19,626 nucleotides of DNA from B1SED10-225 sp964501415 (lineage in GTDB: Bacteria > Bacillota_I > Bacilli_A > Izemoplasmatales > Izemoplasmataceae). The translations under genes and the position numbers were made by a program. Of the stretch, positions 14,313 through 19,626 are shown piece after piece. How positions within the stretch are numbered: the stretch's first letter is position 1; the number at the start of each line of letters is the position of its first letter. The stretch covers positions 1 through 19,626 of the forward strand of contig CAZCSL010000027.1 in NCBI GenBank assembly GCA_964501415.1. The letters are read 5' to 3'. The notes under the pieces were generated by a model, which was not told the origin of the DNA, did not search any database, and worked only from the letters and a program-made list of their open reading frames with translations.

Positions 14313-14846
14313 ATGAGAAAGCAAGCAAACGTGATTCTCATGAGTAAGCATGACTTTGAAGCCTTTTATGATTGCTGTCATGACATACTTAATCATCCGG
14401 TTTTTTTAAAACAAAAAACGTTTATTCATCATGATCAAATAACGGTCTATGAACACGTTGTTATCGTGGCATATTATGCCTACTTGGTAGCAAAAAAAGT
14501 TTCATTGAAACCACACGACCTTGTTTGTGGAGCTTTACTACATGATTTTTTCTTATATGATTGGCACATAGAAGGCAAGGTTAGAAGAAAAAAACTTTTC
14601 CAAAAACATGGGTTCACCCACGCAAAGTTGGCTGCTCAAAATGCTGAGATATATTTTGCTATTTCTAGTGTGCAAAAAGATATCATTAAGAAACACATGT
14701 TCCCTTTAAACCTTTCTGCGCCTTTGTTTGTTGAAAGTTGGCTAGTTAATATAATCGATAGCTATGTAACTTTTAAAGAATACTTTGATCAAAGCAACCA
14801 ATTACGAAAGCAGTTAATAAAGTATATTGAAGACCATCAAAAATAA
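14313..14846 (+). CDS. HD-domain protein, probable metal-dependent phosphohydrolase
   Basis: Residues 38-150 form an HD domain: H48 in VYEHVVIVAYYAY, the H77-D78 pair in GALLHDFFLYDW, H128 after a helix, and D149 in VNIIDSYVTF, matching the H...HD...D metal-site order. These proteins act on phosphoesters, often nucleotides, but the substrate cannot be told here. The start is unclear: ATG 14313 (177 residues), TTG 14298, GTG 14331 and ATG 14340 are in frame after a stop at 14292, and none has a convincing ribosome site, unlike nearly every other gene in the window. A family resemblance begins near the MSKHDFEAFYD segment, which would suit 14340. It is followed by a strong terminator and then by the S10 operon. 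Confidence 0.8.
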   Translation: MRKQANVILMSKHDFEAFYDCCHDILNHPVFLKQKTFIHHDQITVYEHVVIVAYYAYLVAKKVSLKPHDLVCGALLHDFFLYDWHIEGKVRRKKLFQKHGFTHAKLAAQNAEIYFAISSVQKDIIKKHMFPLNLSAPLFVESWLVNIIDSYVTFKEYFDQSNQLRKQLIKYIEDHQK

Positions 14847-14910
14847 CATGTATTTTATTTGTATTAAACCTATTATTATTGAATACAAAAGGAATTAAAA
14901 AAATTTATTG

Positions 14911-14939
14911 AAAAAGACTTGCAATGGGTCTTTTTTTTT
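14911..14939 (+). terminator. Rho-independent terminator after the HD gene
   Basis: AAAAAGACT pairs with GGTCTTTTT around a short loop, ending in nine T. The -35 box of the next promoter lies inside the hairpin. Confidence 0.8.
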
Positions 14940-14947
14940 GATATCAT
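14919..14947 (+). promoter_or_regulatory. Promoter of the S10 ribosomal protein operon
   Basis: TTGCAA at 14919-14924 and TATCAT at 14942-14947 are 17 bases apart, the ideal spacing, predicting a start near 14954 and a leader of about 130 bases before rpsJ. Confidence 0.65.
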
Positions 14948-14952
14948 GTCAA

Positions 14953-15080
14953 AGACTTTTAACGAAGTCTGGCTGTGAAATGGGAGGTTGTTGACACACC
15001 GATAGGCGTTGTCATGACATCGGTGTTAAAGAAATTTCCATGGAGCAAGTCTATACTTGGATAGTAGGCGAAAGGAGGAC
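14953..15080 (+). ncRNA. Structured 5' leader of the S10 operon
   Basis: The leader has three hairpins: AGACTT/AAGTCT (14953-14958 with 14965-14970), ACACCGAT/ATCGGTGT (14996-15003 with 15019-15026, a perfect 8-bp stem) and CAAGT/ACTTG around CTAT near 15045-15058. Blocks such as TGTGAAATGGGAGGTTG and TGGATAGTAGGCGAAAGGAGG resemble the conserved leader that I recall upstream of rpsJ in many Firmicutes. Autogenous control by an operon protein is likely by analogy with L4 in Escherichia coli, but which protein binds cannot be told. Confidence 0.65.
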
Positions 15081-15086
15081 TACAAA

Positions 15087-15392
15087 ATGGCAGCACAAAA
15101 CATCAGAATTCGTTTGAAATCATACGACCATAGGTTGCTTGATCAATCAGCGAAAAAAATTGTGGAGACGGTGAGAAAAACAGGTTCCAAAGTTTCTGGA
15201 CCTATCCCACTACCCACCGAAAAAGAGGTGTTTACGATTTTAAGAAGTGTACATGTTAACAAAACTTCTCGTGAACAGTTCGAACGTAGAACGCACAAAC
15301 GTTTAATCGATATTTTAGATCCAAATCCCCAAACCATCGATAGTTTGATGCATCTAGATTTACCATCAGGCGTAGATATCATATTAAAATAA
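15087..15392 (+). CDS. rpsJ: 30S ribosomal protein S10
   Basis: S10 (101 residues, normal length) sits in the 30S head and is also NusE, the partner of NusB in transcription antitermination. The protein starts AAQNIRIRLKSYDHRLLDQS, the standard N-terminus, and includes the GPIPLPTEKEVFTILRS segment and a C-terminal LPSGVDI strand. AAAGGAGG at 15071-15078 fits ATG 15087; an in-frame TTG at 15057 lies inside the leader and lacks a site. It is the first gene of the operon. Confidence 0.97.
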   Translation: MAAQNIRIRLKSYDHRLLDQSAKKIVETVRKTGSKVSGPIPLPTEKEVFTILRSVHVNKTSREQFERRTHKRLIDILDPNPQTIDSLMHLDLPSGVDIILK

Positions 15393-15407
15393 TTAGGAGG
15401 TGTACTC

Positions 15408-16088
15408 ATGGCCAAAGGTATCTTAGGCACAAAATTAGGAATGACACAAATTTTTGACGATGCAGGGCGCTTAGTTCCTGTGACCGTCGTTCGTTGTGAG
15501 CCCAACGTTGTTCTTCAAAAGAAAACCATTGAAACCGACGGATATGAAGCGGTTCAAGTAGGTTATAAGGACAAACGTGAAGCATTAGCGAATAAACCTG
15601 AGTTAGGACATTATGCTAAATCTAACTCTAAACCTAAGCGCTACGTTAAAGAGATTGTTGGAAATACATTCAGCAATTATGAAGTAGGTCAGGAGATTGA
15701 CGTTCAAATATTCGAAGACGGAGAAATCGTCGATGTTACTGGAACGTCAAAAGGTAAAGGTTTTCAAGGTTCAATCAAAAGACATAATCAAGCTCGCGGT
15801 CCAATGACTCACGGGTCTCACTATCACAGAGGTCCTGGTGCAATGGGCACGATTGATCCAAACCATGTTAGAAAAGGAAAAAAACTTCCTGGACACATGG
15901 GCGCTGAGACTGTTACAATTCAAAATTTAGAAATTGTTAAAGTCGATACCGATAAAAACTTACTACTCATCAAAGGTAATGTTCCCGGACCTAAGAAAAG
16001 CATGGTTACCATCAAAAACGCTGTTAAGCAAGGCGATGTTAAACCATTGGAAGCAAAATCTGAAGAAAAAAATCAAGAAGAGTCGTAA
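15408..16088 (+). CDS. rplC: 50S ribosomal protein L3
   Basis: L3 binds 23S rRNA near the peptidyl transferase centre and starts 50S assembly. The N-terminus KGILGTKLGMTQIFD and the central loop GTSKGKGFQGSIKRHNQ with MTHGSHYHRGPGAMG (about 121-149) are diagnostic. At 226 residues it is about 17 longer than common bacterial L3: after the VTIKNAVK end it carries an acidic, lysine-rich tail (EAKSEEKNQEES). AGGAGGTG at 15395-15402 sets the start, 15 bases after rpsJ. Confidence 0.97.
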   Translation: MAKGILGTKLGMTQIFDDAGRLVPVTVVRCEPNVVLQKKTIETDGYEAVQVGYKDKREALANKPELGHYAKSNSKPKRYVKEIVGNTFSNYEVGQEIDVQIFEDGEIVDVTGTSKGKGFQGSIKRHNQARGPMTHGSHYHRGPGAMGTIDPNHVRKGKKLPGHMGAETVTIQNLEIVKVDTDKNLLLIKGNVPGPKKSMVTIKNAVKQGDVKPLEAKSEEKNQEES

Positions 16089-16115
16089 GTCTAGCATTCG
16101 AAAGGAGGATTTGTA

Positions 16116-16739
16116 ATGCCTAAATTATCATTGTTAAATCAAAGTGGACAAAACGTTGGCGAAGTCAACTTAGAAGATAAAGTCTTTGGAATCGAACCAA
16201 ATGAACAAGCTATGTATGACGTTGTAAAGGCTATTCGAGCAAATAGTCGTCAAGGTACACATAAAGCTAAAACACGTTCTGAGGTACGTGGAGGCGGTCG
16301 CAAACCATGGCGCCAAAAAGGCACAGGCCGTGCGCGTCAAGGTTCTATTCGTTCACCACAATGGGTTGGTGGCGGTGTTGTCTTCGGCCCCACACCGAGA
16401 GATTATACCCTCAAAGTTAACCGCAAGGTTCGCAAACTAGCTCTTAAATCTGCTTTATCTCAAAAGATTAAAGAAGAAAGCCTTATCGTATTGGATAACT
16501 TGTCAGTGGACAATCCAAAAACCAAAGCAATTGCGGATGTTTTAAAAGGTCTTAAGGTTACCAATAAAGTATTGCTGATATTGCCAGAACAAGACACAAT
16601 CGTTGAACGCTCAGCAAGAAACATCCCTAGCTTAAGCGTTACAACTGCACCGCAGGTAAGTGTTTATGATTTATTACATCACGACATTATCATTGCAACC
16701 CAAGATGCGGTCAAATACTATGAGGAGGTGCTTGTATAA
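16116..16739 (+). CDS. rplD: 50S ribosomal protein L4
   Basis: L4 (207 residues, normal) lines the 50S exit tunnel with its long basic loop, seen here as TRSEVRGGGRKPWRQKGTGR and the following RQGSIRSPQWVGGG. In gamma-proteobacteria L4 is the autogenous repressor of this operon; the structured leader makes a similar role possible here. AAAGGAGG at 16101-16108 precedes the ATG. The stop shares one base with the rplW start (TAATG). Confidence 0.97.
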   Translation: MPKLSLLNQSGQNVGEVNLEDKVFGIEPNEQAMYDVVKAIRANSRQGTHKAKTRSEVRGGGRKPWRQKGTGRARQGSIRSPQWVGGGVVFGPTPRDYTLKVNRKVRKLALKSALSQKIKEESLIVLDNLSVDNPKTKAIADVLKGLKVTNKVLLILPEQDTIVERSARNIPSLSVTTAPQVSVYDLLHHDIIIATQDAVKYYEEVLV

Positions 16740-17023
16740 TGTTATCATCAGAAATTATTAAGCGCCCTATTATCACGGAAAAGAGTATGCAATTAGTTGA
16801 AAAAGAAAACAAATATACTTTTGTCGTCGATAAACGTGCAAACAAAATTCAAATTAAAAAGGCGGTTGAGGAATTATTTGAAGTTAAAGTTCTCAGCGTC
16901 AATGTTCTCAACTTAAAACCAAAGAAGAAGCGTGTTGGTCGTTATGAGGGGTATAAAAGCGAAATCGCAAAAGCGGTCGTGACTCTTGATAAAGATAACA
17001 ACATCGAAATATTCTCATCGTAA
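16739..17023 (+). CDS. rplW: 50S ribosomal protein L23
   Basis: L23 (94 residues) lies at the tunnel exit and is a docking site for trigger factor and signal recognition particle. The IIKRPIITEKSMQLVE start and the KVLSVNVLNLKPKKKRVGR segment are typical. GAGGAGGTG at 16722-16730, inside rplD, directs its start, and the one-base overlap implies coupling to rplD. Confidence 0.96.
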   Translation: MLSSEIIKRPIITEKSMQLVEKENKYTFVVDKRANKIQIKKAVEELFEVKVLSVNVLNLKPKKKRVGRYEGYKSEIAKAVVTLDKDNNIEIFSS

Positions 17024-17051
17024 CTAATCAACGTAAAAGGAGGTTATCGCA

Positions 17052-17882
17052 ATGGCTTTAAAAAAGTATAAACCGACCACGAATGGTCGCAGACATATGA
17101 CGAGCTTAGATTTTGCAGAGATTACTACTGATCAACCTGAAAAGTCTTTGCTTGTGAAACTAAATAAAAAATCAGGCCGCAATAACCAAGGTAAAATTAC
17201 GGTTCGCCATCATGGTGGTGGCGTTAAGCGTAAATATCGCATCATTGATTTCAAACGAAACAAAGATGATGTACCTGGTAAAATTGCAACGATTGAATAT
17301 GATCCTAACCGCAGCGCCAATATCGCATTGGTTCACTATGCGGATGGTGAAAAACGCTATATTATTGCGCCTAAAGGGATTAAAGTTGGTACTGAAATTG
17401 AATCAGGACCAAACGCTGATATCCGTGTAGGAAACGCTAAAACACTTAATAGCATTCCTGTTGGTACCGTAATTCACAACATCGAGTTAACACCTGGAAA
17501 GGGCGGACAAATGGCTCGCTCGGCAGGTGCTCGCGCCCAAATTCTTGGTCGTGAGGACAAGTATGTTTTGGTCAAACTAGCTAGTGGTGAGGTTCGTCGT
17601 GTACTTGGTACATGTCGCGCTACCATCGGTGAAGTTGGTAATGAAGACCATGAATTAATCAATTATGGTAAAGCGGGACGCAATCGTTATCGGGGTATTA
17701 AACCAACTGTTCGCGGTTCGGTTATGAATCCGACAGATCACCCACATGGTGGTGGTGAAGGGCGTCAACCTATTGGTTTGAAATCGCCGCTGTCACCTTG
17801 GGGTAAAAAGACACTTGGTCTTAAAACTCGTAAACAGAAAAAAGCTAGTTCACGCCTAATCGTAAGACGTAGGAAGAAATAG
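17052..17882 (+). CDS. rplB: 50S ribosomal protein L2
   Basis: L2 (276 residues, normal) is needed for subunit association and peptidyl transfer. Diagnostic segments are KYKPTTNGRRHMTS at the N-terminus, GRNNQGKITVRHHGGGVKRK (about 42-61), and MNPTDHPHGGGEGRQPIG near residues 225-242, which includes the histidine close to the peptidyl transferase centre. AAAGGAGG at 17036-17043 gives the start, 28 bases after rplW. Confidence 0.98.
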   Translation: MALKKYKPTTNGRRHMTSLDFAEITTDQPEKSLLVKLNKKSGRNNQGKITVRHHGGGVKRKYRIIDFKRNKDDVPGKIATIEYDPNRSANIALVHYADGEKRYIIAPKGIKVGTEIESGPNADIRVGNAKTLNSIPVGTVIHNIELTPGKGGQMARSAGARAQILGREDKYVLVKLASGEVRRVLGTCRATIGEVGNEDHELINYGKAGRNRYRGIKPTVRGSVMNPTDHPHGGGEGRQPIGLKSPLSPWGKKTLGLKTRKQKKASSRLIVRRRKK

Positions 17883-17899
17883 GAAAGGAGGAACTCATC

Positions 17900-18178
17900 A
17901 TGGCACGTTCACTAAAAAAAGGTCCATTTTGTGACCAGCATTTAATGAAAAAAATCGAACAAATGAATCAAGACAATAAGAAAAGAGTTGTTCAAACGTG
18001 GTCTAGACGATCAACGGTTTTCCCTCAATTTGTCGGACATACCATTGCAGTATATAACGGTAGAGAACATATCCCTGTATATATCACTGAAGATATGGTT
18101 GGACACAAACTAGGAGAGTTCGCTCCGACTAGAACATATCGTGGACACGAAAAAGACAAGAAAGCTGTTAGGAAGTAG
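17900..18178 (+). CDS. rpsS: 30S ribosomal protein S19
   Basis: S19 (92 residues) sits in the 30S head with S13 and contacts the A-site tRNA region. RSLKKGPFCDQHLMKK at the N-terminus, RRSTVFPQFVGHTIAVYNG and the GEFAPTRTYRGH end are signatures. A strong AAAGGAGG lies in the 17-base gap after rplB. Confidence 0.97.
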   Translation: MARSLKKGPFCDQHLMKKIEQMNQDNKKRVVQTWSRRSTVFPQFVGHTIAVYNGREHIPVYITEDMVGHKLGEFAPTRTYRGHEKDKKAVRK

Positions 18179-18189
18179 AGGAGGATATC

Positions 18190-18525
18190 ATGGAATCTAA
18201 AGCACAAGCAAAAACTGTTCGAATTTCTTCTCGCAAAGTTAAACTCGTAATTGATCTCATTCGAGGGAAAGACGTCGGCGAAGCATTTGCAATTCTTAAG
18301 TACACCCCAAAAGCCGCATCTCCAATGGTAGAAAAACTGTTGAAATCAGCGGTTGCTAATGCTGAGCATAATTATAATATGGATACCGAAAACCTATACA
18401 TTAAAGAAGTTTTCGTGGGCGAAGGTCCAACGCTTAAACGCATTCGACCAAGAGCTCAAGGAAGCGCCACACAAATCTTGAAAAGAACCAGCCATACAAC
18501 TATTGTCGTGGCTGAGAAAGAGTAA
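18190..18525 (+). CDS. rplV: 50S ribosomal protein L22
   Basis: L22 (111 residues) has a long beta hairpin reaching into the exit tunnel, a macrolide-resistance site. Visible are AKTVRISSRKVKLVIDLIRG (8-27) and the hairpin region FVGEGPTLKRIRPRAQGSA (about 76-94). AGAGGAGG overlapping the rpsS stop provides the ribosome site for ATG 18190. Confidence 0.97.
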   Translation: MESKAQAKTVRISSRKVKLVIDLIRGKDVGEAFAILKYTPKAASPMVEKLLKSAVANAEHNYNMDTENLYIKEVFVGEGPTLKRIRPRAQGSATQILKRTSHTTIVVAEKE

Positions 18526-18538
18526 AGGAGGGAATCTA

Positions 18539-19189
18539 ATGGGTCAAAAAGTAAATCCAGTCGGACTGCGAATTGGAATTATTAAGGATTGGGATTCTCG
18601 TTGGTATGCAGATAAGAATGACGTGGCCGATCTTTTACAAGAAGATATCAAAATTCGTGAGATGTTAGAGGAGTTATATGAAAACTCCGCTGTTAGTCGC
18701 ATTGAAATCGAACGTTTAAAAAAGCGAATCGTCATTACCGTACATACCGCAAAACCTGGTATGGTTATCGGCCGTGAAGGTTCGGTTAAAAATAAAGTTG
18801 TCGCAAAACTTAAAGATTTAACAGACAAAAACATTGTTTTAAATGTTGTTGAAATCAAAAAACCCGAATTAGATGCTAAGTTAGTCGCAGATAACATCGC
18901 TAAACAACTTGAAAACAGAGCATCTTTCAGACGCGTCCAAAAAATGGCCATTCAACGCGCTATGCGTAGTGGGGCCAAAGGATGTAGAACCCTGGTTTCA
19001 GGTCGTCTTGGCGGGGCTGAGATCGCTCGTGCAGAGGGGTATAGTGAAGGTAATGTTCCTTTGCATACACTTCGTGCAGATATTGACTTTGCCAACGTAG
19101 AGGCAAGTACGACATACGGCAAATTAGGGGTTAAAGTATGGATCTATAAAGGTGAAATACTGCCAAAAAAGAAAAAGGGGGGCAATTAA
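18539..19189 (+). CDS. rpsC: 30S ribosomal protein S3
   Basis: S3 (216 residues) lies at the mRNA entry site and helps unwind mRNA. It starts MGQKVNPVGLRIGIIKDWDS, has a KH-2 domain with the loop G78-R-E-G81 in GMVIGREGSVKNKV, and the C-terminal domain with SGRLGGAEIARAE. AGGAGGGA at about 18527-18534 fits ATG 18539; an in-frame ATG at 18503 lies within rplV and is rejected. Confidence 0.97.
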   Translation: MGQKVNPVGLRIGIIKDWDSRWYADKNDVADLLQEDIKIREMLEELYENSAVSRIEIERLKKRIVITVHTAKPGMVIGREGSVKNKVVAKLKDLTDKNIVLNVVEIKKPELDAKLVADNIAKQLENRASFRRVQKMAIQRAMRSGAKGCRTLVSGRLGGAEIARAEGYSEGNVPLHTLRADIDFANVEASTTYGKLGVKVWIYKGEILPKKKKGGN

Positions 19190-19190
19190 T

Positions 19191-19619
19191 ATGTTAATTC
19201 CCAAAAGAACAAAATACAGACGCCCTCATCGAGTCAAATATGAAGGAAAAGCTAAAAGTGGAACCACGGTTAGTTTCGGTGATTATGGATTACAGTCACT
19301 TGATGGTGCTTGGATTACCAGTCGCCAAATCGAGTCTGCGCGTGTTGCGGTTAACCGGTTCATGAAAAGACAAGGTAAAGTATGGATTCGTATTTTTCCT
19401 CATATTGCTAAAACTGCAAAGCCATTAGAAGTGCGCATGGGTTCTGGTAAAGGTGCGCCTGAAAGCTTCGTGGCTGTAGTTAAAGAGGGTACTGTGATAC
19501 TCGAAGTAGCCGGGGTTACTGAAGAGGTAGCCAACGAAGCACTTCGTCTTGCAGCACATAAATTACCTGTTAGGACGAAAGTGATTAAGAAAGAAAGTGG
19601 TGATTTTAGTGAAAACTAA
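19191..19619 (+). CDS. rplP: 50S ribosomal protein L16
   Basis: L16 (142 residues, normal) binds near the A-site and helps organise the 50S. The protein starts MLIPKRTKYRRPHRVKYEG and contains the GAWITSRQIESARVAVNRF and MGSGKGAPE segments. AAGGGGGG at 19176-19183 precedes ATG 19191, one base after the rpsC stop; a longer in-frame start at 19152 would lie inside rpsC. Confidence 0.97.
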   Translation: MLIPKRTKYRRPHRVKYEGKAKSGTTVSFGDYGLQSLDGAWITSRQIESARVAVNRFMKRQGKVWIRIFPHIAKTAKPLEVRMGSGKGAPESFVAVVKEGTVILEVAGVTEEVANEALRLAAHKLPVRTKVIKKESGDFSEN

Positions 19620-19626
19620 TGAAATT
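19609..19626 (+). CDS. rpmC: 50S ribosomal protein L29, first six codons only
   Basis: A GTG at 19609 opens the frame M-K-T-N-E-I, the usual start of L29, the next gene in this operon in most bacteria. It overlaps rplP by 11 bases; GGTGA at 19599-19603 is a plausible ribosome site. An ATG at 19619 in another frame is the alternative. The window ends here. Confidence 0.7.

Noticed and set aside
15143..15505. 120-codon minus-strand frame across rpsJ and rplC
   Set aside because: It spans two conserved ribosomal genes and their gap, a typical reverse-strand shadow.
18544..18951. 135-codon minus-strand frame opposite rpsC
   Set aside because: It is the longest shadow frame, but S3 on the other strand is certain and the frame has no start signal or family likeness.
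1..19626. CRISPR arrays, insertion sequences or transposase remnants
   Set aside because: No regularly spaced repeats, transposase motifs or terminal inverted repeats were seen in reading the window.

Overview
The window comes from a low-G+C, Gram-positive-type bacterium (Bacillota or a walled or standard-code relative of the Mycoplasmatota). The support is AT-rich DNA, strong AAAGGAGG ribosome binding sites, TGA used as a stop (so not the Mycoplasma code), a Bacillus-like tRNA-Phe, the Firmicutes order of the S10 ribosomal operon, and an ornithine degradation cluster of the kind described in Clostridium sticklandii. An anaerobic amino-acid fermenter is inferred. I cannot name the genus from sequence alone. 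All supported genes are on the + strand.

Region 1 (1-2136) holds the 3' part of tRNA-Phe and its terminator, a short partial copy of the tRNA, an orphan protein with a possible PD-(D/E)XK nuclease core, and a surE plus degenerate-Nudix gene pair closed by a terminator.

Region 2 (2146-13427) is an arginine/ornithine catabolic locus. ord has its own promoter and terminator. An identical 24-base promoter-proximal sequence then precedes a tightly packed nine-gene operon: ortA-ortB-oraS-oraE-(mutL-like reactivase)-orr-alr-arcA-arcB. Read as a pathway: ArcA makes citrulline from arginine, ArcB gives ornithine plus carbamoyl phosphate, Orr makes D-ornithine, OraSE makes 2,4-diaminopentanoate, Ord makes 2-amino-4-oxopentanoate, and OrtAB cleaves it with CoA to acetyl-CoA and alanine. 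The thiolase product in the known pathway is D-alanine, so the embedded alr plausibly feeds it into L-alanine metabolism. Carbamate kinase and an arginine/ornithine transporter are not in the window.

Region 3 (13426-14939) has two poorly characterised genes, a CmpB-family membrane protein and an HD-domain protein, separated by a short structured gap and ending in a terminator.

Region 4 (14919-19626) is the start of the S10 ribosomal protein operon: a promoter whose -35 box lies in the preceding terminator hairpin, a structured leader RNA, then rpsJ-rplC-rplD-rplW-rplB-rpsS-rplV-rpsC-rplP and the first codons of rpmC, cut by the window end.
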